Shown here: in pieces, positions 19,030 to 28,094 of the stretch
How positions within the stretch are numbered: position 1 is the stretch's first letter
How the letters are laid out: every line of letters starts with the position of its first letter
Origin: an uncultured Synechococcus sp.
Lineage (GTDB): Bacteria; Cyanobacteriota; Cyanobacteriia; PCC-6307; Cyanobiaceae
DNA length: 40,719 nucleotides
Assembly: GCA_913057985.1 (NCBI GenBank)
Contig: CAJXPL010000023.1
Span: 1 to 40,719 of the forward strand
Reading direction: 5' to 3'
Notes under the pieces: model-generated
What the model was told of the DNA's origin: nothing
Databases searched by the model: none
Seen by the model: the letters and a program-made list of their open reading frames with translations, nothing else
Translations under genes and position numbers: made by a program

Positions 19030-19047
19030 GTTACAGCCGGTTAACCT
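19030..19047. promoter_or_regulatory. Possible HLR1-like (RpaB) site in the mgtE/peroxidase spacer
   Basis: Two similar hexamers, GTTACA (19030-19035) and GTTAAC (19040-19045), start ten bases apart in the 72-base spacer between mgtE and the peroxidase gene. The spacing and half-sites resemble the cyanobacterial high-light element HLR1, a direct repeat of (G/T)TTACA(T/A)(T/A) with two bases between repeats. The second half-site and the flanking A/T positions do not match well. The assignment is tentative. Confidence 0.3.
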
Positions 19048-19070
19048 CTGCGCTCCATCCCTGTTTCACC

Positions 19071-19544
19071 ATGGCGATCAGCGTCAGCGCCGTCTCCGTC
19101 ACCACCCCTGACGGCAGCAGCAAATCCCTGGGCGACTACGCCGGCAAGGTGCTGCTGATCGTGAACGTGGCCAGCCGCTGTGGCTTCACCAAGCAATACG
19201 CCGGCCTGCAGGCTCTGAACGAGGCCTACGCCGCCAAGGGCCTGGCCGTACTGGGTTTCCCTTGCAACGACTTCGGCGCCCAGGAGCCCGGCAGCCTCGA
19301 GGAGATCAAGAGCTTCTGCTCCACCACCTACGGCGCTGACTTCGAACTGTTCGAGAAGGTGCATGCCAAGGGGAGCACCACCGAGCCCTACACGACCCTC
19401 AACCAGATGGATCCCGCCGGTGATGTGGAGTGGAATTTCGAGAAGTTCCTGGTGGGCAAGGACGGCACCGTGATCGCTCGCTTCAAAAGCGGCGTCACAC
19501 CGGAAGACCTCAAGTCGGCGATTGAGGCGGCGCTGGCGGCTTGA
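19071..19544 (+). CDS. Glutathione peroxidase family protein (Cys type)
   Basis: Thiol peroxidase of 157 residues that reduces hydroperoxides, in cyanobacteria usually with thioredoxin or NADPH-linked donors. The catalytic Cys (not selenocysteine) lies in NVASRCGFTKQYAGL, the catalytic Gln in FPCNDFGAQEPG, and the Trp-Asn pair in EWNFEKFLV. The first Gln of the usual FPCNQFG is Asp here, but the catalytic one is kept. There is no signal peptide. ATG 19071 starts MAISVSAVSVTTPDG; the frame stays open upstream only because it runs antisense to mgtE. The 3' end overlaps crcB by 35 bases. Confidence 0.94.
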   Translation: MAISVSAVSVTTPDGSSKSLGDYAGKVLLIVNVASRCGFTKQYAGLQALNEAYAAKGLAVLGFPCNDFGAQEPGSLEEIKSFCSTTYGADFELFEKVHAKGSTTEPYTTLNQMDPAGDVEWNFEKFLVGKDGTVIARFKSGVTPEDLKSAIEAALAA

Positions 19545-19908
19545 GCCGTCGCCCCAGGCTGAACCCCAGGGCTGCGGCACCCAGCCCCAGCCCAAGGGTC
19601 AGCCCAATCAAACCCAATGCGGCGGCCCAATCACCGGAACTCAGGTGCTTCATGGCCGCCAGCATCCAACTGCTGAAGGTAGTGAGCGAGCCGCAGAAGC
19701 CAATCCCCAGCAGCAATTGTCGCCGTGGGGCAGCCGGGAGCCCGGCCAACAAGCCCAAGAGGGCAGCCCCCAGAACATTCACCAGCAGGTTCTGGTCCCC
19801 CAGATGCAGGGCCAATTGCCAGCGCAGCAAGGCTCCGGGCACAGCACCCATGCCAACAAACAGCAACTCCTGCAGTTCCAGTTGCAGGCTTGGTTTGGTC
19901 TCAGGCAT
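19510..19908 (-). CDS. crcB: CrcB/Fluc fluoride channel subunit (second of a tandem pair)
   Basis: Small membrane protein of 132 residues with four hydrophobic segments. The Fluc signature includes [15 protein letters not shown] (membrane segment 1), [16 protein letters not shown] (segment 2 with its Asn) and [16 protein letters not shown] (segment 3, with the Phe-box and Ser/Thr that line the fluoride path). ATG 19908 begins [10 protein letters not shown]; upstream sequence overlaps the other crcB in another frame. The starts and stops of the two crcB genes overlap by eight bases, which fits a heterodimeric channel built from two different subunits. It converges with the peroxidase gene. Confidence 0.92.
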   Translation of the reverse strand: MPETKPSLQLELQELLFVGMGAVPGALLRWQLALHLGDQNLLVNVLGAALLGLLAGLPAAPRRQLLLGIGFCGSLTTFSSWMLAAMKHLSSGDWAAALGLIGLTLGLGLGAAALGFSLGRRLKPPAPPQSPT

Positions 19909-20311
19909 GGGTCCCCAGTCCATAACCCACTGCCGAGGCCAGCAAGCCTGCCCCGATTGAGGCCAGCGCCAGCACCACAGCAGTGAGCATCTGGCCAGAC
20001 CGCAACTCATTCAGCAGCTCCACGGCGAAGGTGGAGAAGGTGCTGAGGCTGCCGAAGAAGCCCACCCCGATCAACAAGGCAATGCCGGTGCTGGAGGCAC
20101 AGGTTTCATTGAGGGCCAGCACCAGGCCCAGGGCGAAACAGGCCACCACATTCACGATGAAGGTGCCCCAGTGCTTCTTCGGCACCATGGGCTGAAAGTG
20201 GTTCACCACCTTCAAGCGCAGCCAGGCACCGGGGATGGCCCCGAGCCCAACCAGCAGAGCCTCAGACGCGGAGCCAGCCACGGCGTTGATCTCCTGAGAG
20301 GGTTTGAACAT
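19901..20311 (-). CDS. crcB: CrcB/Fluc fluoride channel subunit (first of a tandem pair)
   Basis: Fluoride exporter subunit of 136 residues and four membrane segments. Matching motifs are [34 protein letters not shown] and [22 protein letters not shown] 20311 is supported by AGGA about nine bases upstream, which places its first 50 bases inside the preceding small SH3-like gene. Tandem Fluc genes generally form heterodimers in antiparallel orientation. I saw no room for a fluoride riboswitch: everything upstream to 22564 is coding. Confidence 0.92.
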   Translation of the reverse strand: MFKPSQEINAVAGSASEALLVGLGAIPGAWLRLKVVNHFQPMVPKKHWGTFIVNVVACFALGLVLALNETCASSTGIALLIGVGFFGSLSTFSTFAVELLNELRSGQMLTAVVLALASIGAGLLASAVGYGLGTHA

Positions 20312-20596
20312 GCAACCAGTCCTGACCGTCAGCGGTGGACCAACGCCGCAACAAGCGAAGGGATGAACCCGCCTTGAGGGTGCTCAACCGAGGCGCCACG
20401 GCCAACGGGCTGAGGCGCAGAGGTTGATCGGAACTGGTGTGCAGAGGCCCGGAGGCCGCGCGTCGACGAGGTTGCGGTTGACGCCGGTCGGCACCACCGG
20501 CTGGCAGGGCAGCTGGAGCCATCAACGCCACCCCCAGCAGCCAACTCCAACGAAGGACACTGCCGGTCGAAACAGTCCCTGTTCGATCAGCCGTCA

Positions 20597-20597
<1 letters not shown>
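20262..20597 (-). CDS. Small exported SH3-like domain protein
   Basis: A 111-residue protein with an N-terminal hydrophobic signal-like segment ([19 protein letters not shown], near 17-36), an Arg/Pro-rich linker, and a C-terminal part (about 60-111: [41 protein letters not shown]) that fits a bacterial SH3-like fold, commonly found in envelope or cell-wall proteins. ATG 20597 shares one base with the gyrB stop (TGATG), so it is probably translated by termination-reinitiation after gyrB. The 3' end overlaps crcB by 50 bases. No specific function can be given. Confidence 0.7.
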
Positions 20598-22564
<1,967 letters not shown>

Positions 22565-22610
22565 TCAGAAAGTCTCAAGCCAGGAAACCGGGTCATGGGC
22601 GGGCGCAACG

Positions 22611-22638
22611 GCTCTAAACCTCGACCTGACAATGTCAA
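22611..22638 (-). promoter_or_regulatory. Putative gyrB promoter
   Basis: On the minus strand, a perfect TTGACA (22638-22633) is followed after 16 bases by TAGAGC (22616-22611), a weak -10 hexamer. It lies 47-74 bases before the gyrB ATG. The -35 box is embedded in a 5-1-5 inverted repeat (TGACATTGTCA, 22638-22628), which could bind a regulator. A second inverted repeat, AGAGGC/GCCTCT at 22658-22677, lies just upstream. Confidence 0.45.
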
Positions 22639-22717
22639 TCTACCACCGGCTGTCTATAGAGGCTTGCAGAGGCCTCTCAGGGCCCATTCCAAGCCGGGCT
22701 GCACCCCCTCCCCTTTT

Positions 22718-23617
22718 TTGAACAGCTCCCACCCCCTGGTGATCACCCTGCTCGGGCCCACCGCCAGCGGCAAGACCGCCCTGGCGCTGGAGATCGCCGA
22801 ACGGCTGGATCTACCGGTGATCAACGTGGATTCCCGCCAGCTGTATCAGGAGATGGATCTGGGCACCGCCAAGCCGACGGCGGAGCAACAGGCGCGTGTG
22901 CCACACCATCTTCTCGACCTGCGCGCACCAGATCAGCCGATCACCCTGCAGGAGTTCCAGGCGGAGGCCAATCCCTGCATCAACCGTGAGCTGGAGCAGC
23001 GCGGTGTGGCCCTGCTGGTGGGCGGCAGTGGTCTGTATCTCAAGGCCCTCACCAGTGGCCTGCAGCCTCCGGCCGTGCCCCCCCAGCAGCAACTGCGCCA
23101 ACAGCTGACGGCTCTCGGCCAAAGCATCTGCCACCCCCTGCTGCAGGCGGCCGACCCCGAGGCCGCCGCCAAAATCGCACCGGCCGATGCGGTGCGCACC
23201 CAGCGCGCCCTGGAGGTGCTCTATGCCTCCGGGCAACCGATGAGCCGCCAGGCCACGGCCACACCTCCGCCCTGGCGGGTGCTGGAACTGGGCCTTAACC
23301 CTGACAACCTGCGCCAGCGCATCCAACAACGCACCGAGCAGCTTTACCGCGATGGGCTGGTGGAGGAGACCCGACGCCTGAGCGAACGCTACGGCACCGA
23401 TCTGCCCCTGCTGCAAACCATCGGCTACGGCGAAGCGCTGCAGGTGCTCGCCGGCAGCCTCACCCCAGCAGAGGCGGTTCGAATCACCAGCCAACGCACC
23501 CGCCAGTTCGCCAAACGCCAACGCACCTGGTTCCGGCGTCAGCACAACCCCCACTGGCTGCCCGACCCGGCAACGCTGACGGATGTCATGACGTTGATCG
23601 AGCAACATCTAAGGTGA
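22718..23617 (+). CDS. miaA: tRNA dimethylallyltransferase MiaA
   Basis: Adds a dimethylallyl group to A37 of tRNAs that read UNN codons. It has 299 residues from TTG 22718 ([20 protein letters not shown]); GTG 22739 is the alternative start, and no ATG gives a family-like N-terminus. Motifs are the P-loop [54 protein letters not shown], the helical insert and [15 protein letters not shown] near the C-terminus. It is divergent from gyrB and 57 bases upstream of infC. Confidence 0.94.
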   Translation: MNSSHPLVITLLGPTASGKTALALEIAERLDLPVINVDSRQLYQEMDLGTAKPTAEQQARVPHHLLDLRAPDQPITLQEFQAEANPCINRELEQRGVALLVGGSGLYLKALTSGLQPPAVPPQQQLRQQLTALGQSICHPLLQAADPEAAAKIAPADAVRTQRALEVLYASGQPMSRQATATPPPWRVLELGLNPDNLRQRIQQRTEQLYRDGLVEETRRLSERYGTDLPLLQTIGYGEALQVLAGSLTPAEAVRITSQRTRQFAKRQRTWFRRQHNPHWLPDPATLTDVMTLIEQHLR

Positions 23618-23674
23618 AGGATGCAGACGTTGTATTCACTGAAGTTGTCTGCACCTGTCCCCGTCACCGCCTGA

Positions 23675-24328
23675 ATGCCCCCACGTCCCCGTTTTGACCG
23701 TCGTGCCCCGGTTCGGGAGCTGCCCAACATCAACGACCGGATCAACTACCCCCAGTTGAGGGTGGTCGACTCAGACGGCGCTCAGCTGGGCGTGATCAGC
23801 CGGGAAGAAGCTCTGGATGTGGCCCGCGACCGGGAACTGGATCTGGTGCTGGTGAGCGAGAAGGCCGACCCGCCGGTCTGTCGGATCATGGACTACGGCA
23901 AGTTCAAATTCGAGCAGGAAAAGAAAGCCAAAGAGGCCAAGAAAAAGTCGCACCAGACCGAAGTCAAGGAGGTCAAGATGCGGTACAAGATCGACCAGCA
24001 CGACTACGACGTGCGGATCGGTCAGGCCCAGCGCTTCCTCAAGGCAGGCGACAAGGTGAAGTGCACCGTGATCTTCCGCGGCCGCGAGATTCAGCACACC
24101 GCGCTGGCGGAAACCCTGCTGCGGCGCATGGCCAAGGATCTCGAGGAAAAGGCCGAAATCCAGCAGGCCCCCAAGCGGGAGGGCCGCAACATGATCATGT
24201 TCCTCACCCCGCGCAAAACGCCGCTAGTGAAGAAGGAGGAAAAGGAGCAAGCCGCCAACAAGGCCGTGCGCACCATCCCCGCACCACCCAGGCCCACCGC
24301 AGCCAAGGTGGCCAGCCCCCAGGGCTAA
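23675..24328 (+). CDS. infC: Translation initiation factor IF-3
   Basis: Binds the 30S subunit, prevents premature 50S joining and proofreads the start codon. It has 217 residues. The N domain (about 15-90) has [22 protein letters not shown] and [25 protein letters not shown]; a lysine-rich linker ([15 protein letters not shown]) leads to the C domain ([40 protein letters not shown]). A Lys/Ala/Pro-rich tail of about 40 residues extends the C-terminus, common in cyanobacteria. ATG 23675 is used. rpmI and rplT, its usual partners elsewhere, are absent. The stop overlaps the convergent gene by four bases. Confidence 0.96.
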
Positions 24329-25092
24329 CCCACAGGGTCATCACCCAGCAGCAACCGCCATCCCTGGGCTGAAGCCTGGGGATCGAAAGAGCTGCGGGCT
24401 TCACACATGAAGCCGTGGTCGGCACCAGCACACTCCACAACGCGCAAGCGTTCCCCAGCGGGATCGACCTTGCTCAGGGCGGCCCCCATAACTTCGCGAT
24501 CCTCGGCAGGGATCAGGGGATCAGCCGTGCCGAACACACAGGTGAGCCGCGCCTGGATCTCAGGCAGCAGGGCCAGGGAGGGTTCACCACCTCCAGGCCG
24601 CATCCGGTTCACACCGGCGCCGTAAAAATCAAAGGCCGCCGCCACCCCCGGCAAGCTGGCCGCCAGGAAGGCGGCATGCCCCCCGAAGCAGAACCCCACC
24701 ACATGGATGGCCGCTTTCGGGTGTCGCTCCCGCAGCCAGCTGAGCGCTGCGGCGACGTCGCCGAGGATCTGATCGGCGGTGGTGGCGTCCTTGTGGCGCC
24801 GGCCTTGGGCCAGATCGGACGGTTCATAGGCCAACTCCAAATCGGGTGCCGTGCGGGCAAACAAAGGCAACGCCAGAGCCGGATATCCCTCAGCGGCCAG
24901 GCGATCGGCCACGCTGCGCACCCAGGCATTCACCCCAAACACCTCCGGCAGCACGATATAGACACGATTTGCTAACGAGTTTGACTCAGTGTCGTCCACA
25001 CGAGCAAATGGCTCCGCCCACCAACAGCGCAAAGGCACATCACGATTGGCGAACTGAACCCAGCGCGATGACGGGGAGTTGGGAATTGTCAC
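24325..25092 (-). CDS. Dienelactone hydrolase family protein
   Basis: Alpha/beta hydrolase of 255 residues from GTG 25092 ([20 protein letters not shown]). The Cys nucleophile sits in [12 protein letters not shown], the Asp in [13 protein letters not shown], and the His in [16 protein letters not shown], the Cys-His-Asp triad of dienelactone hydrolases. [23 protein letters not shown] is the usual N-terminal strand-helix. No aromatic-degradation genes are nearby, so a general lactone or ester role is likely and the substrate is unknown. It is divergent from plmA with a 79-base spacer and overlaps infC tail-to-tail by four bases. Confidence 0.88.
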
Positions 25093-25171
25093 AGGTCCAC
25101 AGGACACAGAACCAATTGTCACCAAGCAATTCGCTCCGTATGGTGGCCGCATTCCGACCTGTCCCACCGGC

Positions 25172-26173
25172 GTGCGATTCCATATCCAACAGGAAAGCGA
25201 CATTCCGGCATCGACGCAGCTTTACAACCAGATCTGCTTCGCCATCGCAGCGCGGCATTACCCGCCGGGGCATCGGCTCCCAAGCACCCGCCAGCTGGCG
25301 ATGCAAACGGGATTGCACCGCAACACGATCAGCAAGGTGTACCGCCAGCTGGAAACCGATGGCGTGGTGGAAGCGATGGCCGGCTCCGGCATCTACGTGC
25401 GCGACCAGCAAAAACCAAGGGAAATCAAGACACCGCCGCACATCCGCAATCGGGGCGTCACCGACCTCGACCGGGAAGTGCGTAAATGCGTGGATGGCCT
25501 GCTGAATGCGGGCTGCACCCTGCAGCAGACCCGAGAGCTGCTGACCCGCGAGATCGACTGGCGCCTGCGTTGCGGCGCCCGCGTGCTGGTCAGCACGCCG
25601 CGGGAAGACATCGGCGCCTCGATGCTGATCGCCGAAGAACTGGAACCCTGCCTCGATGTGCCGGTCGAAGTGGTGCCGATGGAGGAGTTGGAGAGCGTGC
25701 TGGAGAACTCCAGCAACGGCACGGTGGTGACCAGCCGCTACTTCCTCCAACCGGTGGAGGAGCTCGCCAAGAAGCACAGCGTTCGGGCCGTGGCCGTTGA
25801 CCTCAACGACTTCCGCCAGGAGCTGGCCATGCTCAAGGAGCTGCGGCCTGGCAGCTGTGTGGGCCTGGTGAGCATCAGCCCCGGCATCCTGCGGGCTGCG
25901 GAAGTGATTCTCCACTCGATGCGCGGCAACGAGTTGCTGCTGATGACCGCCACTCCCGATGTAGGAAGCCGCCTGTTGGCGCTGCTGCGGGCCTCCAGCC
26001 ACGTGCTCTGCGATCGGCCCAGCCTGCCCCTGGTGGAGCAGAGCCTGCGCCAGAACCGTTCCCAGCTGATGCGCATGCCCCAGGTGCATTGCGCCGAGAG
26101 TTACCTCAGCACCGATACGATCGATCTGCTCCGCAAGGAGATTGGCCTGCAGACCCCAGCGGCCGCCAGCTGA
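25172..26173 (+). CDS. plmA: PlmA-type GntR-family transcriptional regulator
   Basis: Cyanobacterial regulator of 333 residues from GTG 25172. The GntR winged-helix domain (about 8-75: IPASTQLYNQICFAIAARHY, PPGHRLPSTRQLAMQTGLHRNTISKVYRQLETDGVV) is followed by the PlmA-specific C-terminal domain. PlmA is conserved across cyanobacteria, was linked to plasmid maintenance in Anabaena, and binds the PII-PipX complex, so it probably connects gene control with carbon/nitrogen signals. It is followed by cysE at ten bases, suggesting co-transcription. The dienelactone hydrolase gene is divergent. Confidence 0.9.
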   Translation: MRFHIQQESDIPASTQLYNQICFAIAARHYPPGHRLPSTRQLAMQTGLHRNTISKVYRQLETDGVVEAMAGSGIYVRDQQKPREIKTPPHIRNRGVTDLDREVRKCVDGLLNAGCTLQQTRELLTREIDWRLRCGARVLVSTPREDIGASMLIAEELEPCLDVPVEVVPMEELESVLENSSNGTVVTSRYFLQPVEELAKKHSVRAVAVDLNDFRQELAMLKELRPGSCVGLVSISPGILRAAEVILHSMRGNELLLMTATPDVGSRLLALLRASSHVLCDRPSLPLVEQSLRQNRSQLMRMPQVHCAESYLSTDTIDLLRKEIGLQTPAAAS

Positions 26174-26183
26174 CCCCCCTGCG

Positions 26184-26936
26184 ATGTTTGATCACATCCG
26201 TGCCGACCTCGCGATCATCCGCGAGCGCGACCCGGCTGCCCGTGGCTGGCTGGAGATTGTGTGCTGCTACCCCGGCTTCCAGGCCATCAGCCTGCACCGC
26301 ATCAGCCATCGCCTCTGGACTTGCCGATTACCCCTAAAGCTGGCGGCCCGCTGCCTCAGTCAAATCAGTCGCACCCTCACCGGCATCGAAATTCACCCCG
26401 GTGCACGCATCGGCCACAGCGTGTTCATTGACCACGGCATGGGGGTGGTGATCGGCGAAACCGCCGAAATCGGCAACCGTTGCCTGCTGTACCAGGGGGT
26501 CACTCTGGGGGGCACCGGCAAGGAGCACGGCAAACGCCACCCCACCCTTGCCGAAAACGTGGTGGTGGGAGCAGGCGCCAAAGTTCTGGGAGCCATCACG
26601 ATCGGGACCAACACGCGAATCGGCGCTGGCTCCGTGGTGGTGCGCAACGTGGAGAGCGACTGCACCGTTGTGGGCATCCCAGGCCGGGTGATCCACCAGA
26701 GCGGCGTGCGAATCAACCCCCTGGCCCACTCCGCTCTGCCGGACGCCGAGGCCAACGTGATCCGCAACCTGATGGAACGGATCGACCACCTTGAGAACAC
26801 GGTGACGAACCTCAAGCGCTGCCTGCAAGAAGTTGCGGCAGGGCGACAGTTGCTTGATGAATGCGCTGGCGAAGCTCAGAATCTCAAAGACCGGGAAATC
26901 TTGGAGTTCCTCGGCGAGACCTCCAGCGAGGGTTGA
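26184..26936 (+). CDS. cysE: Serine O-acetyltransferase
   Basis: First step of cysteine synthesis: transfers acetyl from acetyl-CoA to serine. It has 250 residues. The N-terminal helical part has DHIRADLAIIRERDPAARGW and ISLHRISHRLW. The left-handed beta-helix has IHPGARIGHSVFIDHGMGVV, IGETAEIGNRCLLYQGVTLGG and RHPTLAENVVVGAGAKVLGA, with the catalytic His in FIDHGMG. The long helical tail (after about 200) is typical of cyanobacterial CysE. ATG 26184 is used. Downstream composition drops sharply at 26937. Confidence 0.95.
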   Translation: MFDHIRADLAIIRERDPAARGWLEIVCCYPGFQAISLHRISHRLWTCRLPLKLAARCLSQISRTLTGIEIHPGARIGHSVFIDHGMGVVIGETAEIGNRCLLYQGVTLGGTGKEHGKRHPTLAENVVVGAGAKVLGAITIGTNTRIGAGSVVVRNVESDCTVVGIPGRVIHQSGVRINPLAHSALPDAEANVIRNLMERIDHLENTVTNLKRCLQEVAAGRQLLDECAGEAQNLKDREILEFLGETSSEG

Positions 26937-27174
26937 CCAAGATCTGAAATTGATTGAACGGCAAATCTTCAACTTTAATCAGCGCAACAAAAATTGCTTT
27001 TCAAAAGCAATGAACCCAATTGCGAATAAAGCAACTCAAAGCGGTAACACCAACATCAGCATTAACGCATTCAAAAACAGGCATTCTCAACGCCGCACTC
27101 TACAAACCACAAGGAGCATTGACTGCATTGATTATTGACCTCAAAAAATCGAAAAATCCAGCAAATACATAAGA
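26937..27174. other. AT-rich spacer between cysE and the glycosyltransferase gene
   Basis: This 238-base spacer is far richer in A+T than its surroundings (about 33% G+C in 26941-27000 against 62-67% in nearby cysE lines). Apart from the terminator-like hairpin listed separately, I see no gene, tRNA or clear repeat in it. An open frame at 26833-27138 overlaps cysE and is not supported. Confidence 0.7.
26987..27011 (-). terminator. Putative intrinsic terminator of the glycosyltransferase transcript
   Basis: A perfect nine-base inverted repeat (attgctttt / aaaagcaat, 26993-27001 and 27003-27011) lies about 160 bases after the glycosyltransferase stop. On the minus strand the hairpin is followed by TTTTGTTG, a short U-tract. 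The stem is A/T-rich, so efficiency would be modest. Confidence 0.5.
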
Positions 27175-28074
27175 CTAGTTGCAACTCAGCCACCGAGAGA
27201 TTCGACATTTGAACCAAAACCAACGGTGCTTCATCCGCAAAGACTTCACAGAATCGAAAAGTTGTGCATCTTCAAAAATGCTGCCCTTTTTCAGACCTTC
27301 AGCAACGGCCTCGGGAGTTGTCTGCAAGCCACGCCAGAATTCCCGAAGACCATCATGACGCAAGATCTGGCGTTGCCGACGCCAGGCGTCACCCCAAGAC
27401 TTGGGAAGAGCTTTGTTGCGCTGGTAAGCAGCACCACCCAGACGGATTTTTGATTGATAGGAGGAAAAACGCCTGTACGGAAAGTGCAAGATAGAGACCT
27501 GATCACTGAACTCAAGCGAACCCTGATGACCAAAAATCTCATGATTGCCTTGATCAACAGTCACATCAGCAAAGGCACGGTGCAAGCACTTAGGAGGCAA
27601 GGGACGATTGAGTGCATTGACACTTTCACGCCAGAAGAAACGACTTTTCGAAGGGTGGGCCAAGCCATCACTATGACGTCCACTCTCTGGAAGAACAGCG
27701 TTAAAACGCTGCACAAACAACCCAGCTATGCCTGGAGCAACAGAATCCAAAAAGGATGGCGCATCTCCACCAGGGAACAGCCAGAACTCATCGGCATCAT
27801 TGTTGATGACCCAATCAGCGCCATGATCTAGATACGCAGAGCGAGCCATTGCAGTCACCCACTGCGCTTGGTCATACGTATCAGCCGTTTGCTTGATATA
27901 AGTGATTGGCACAAAACGAGCCAATCGCCGCAGGATTTCAGGAGTAGCATCCGTAGACAGATTATCCATCACCAGGAAAGATGAAACCCCCTGAGCGTGG
28001 TGAAACAGGATGTTCTCAGCAATAACATCCTCCTCGTTACGAACGAGAAGAGTCATCACCACACGGATAGGCAT
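27175..28074 (-). CDS. Glycosyltransferase-like protein (GT2-type nucleotide-sugar fold), possibly acquired
   Basis: A 299-residue protein without membrane segments. The N-terminal pattern MTLLVRNEEDVIAENILFHH, FLVMDNLSTDATPEILRR and ADWVINNDADEFWL (DxD-like metal site, near 97-100) fits the family 2-like transferases that begin 'xRNE...DN.S.D.T'. The C-terminal half (HEIFGHQG, RFSSYQSKIRLGGAAYQRNK) is basic and unassigned. Base composition (about 45% G+C over 27181-27300) is well below its neighbours, and the adjoining spacer is also AT-rich, so horizontal acquisition is likely. It follows secA by 20 bases on the same strand. Donor and acceptor are unknown; surface polysaccharide or glycan work is the usual role. 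Confidence 0.8.
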   Translation of the reverse strand: MPIRVVMTLLVRNEEDVIAENILFHHAQGVSSFLVMDNLSTDATPEILRRLARFVPITYIKQTADTYDQAQWVTAMARSAYLDHGADWVINNDADEFWLFPGGDAPSFLDSVAPGIAGLFVQRFNAVLPESGRHSDGLAHPSKSRFFWRESVNALNRPLPPKCLHRAFADVTVDQGNHEIFGHQGSLEFSDQVSILHFPYRRFSSYQSKIRLGGAAYQRNKALPKSWGDAWRRQRQILRHDGLREFWRGLQTTPEAVAEGLKKGSIFEDAQLFDSVKSLRMKHRWFWFKCRISRWLSCN

Positions 28075-28094
28075 TCAGATCACACCAATCTCAA

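Noticed and set aside
26833-27138. 101-codon frame running from cysE into the AT-rich spacer
   Set aside because: The first third overlaps cysE in another frame and the rest is low-complexity AT-rich sequence; no start signal or family resemblance.
27454-27831. 125-codon plus-strand frame inside the glycosyltransferase gene
   Set aside because: Fully antisense to a gene with clear transferase motifs; no independent support.
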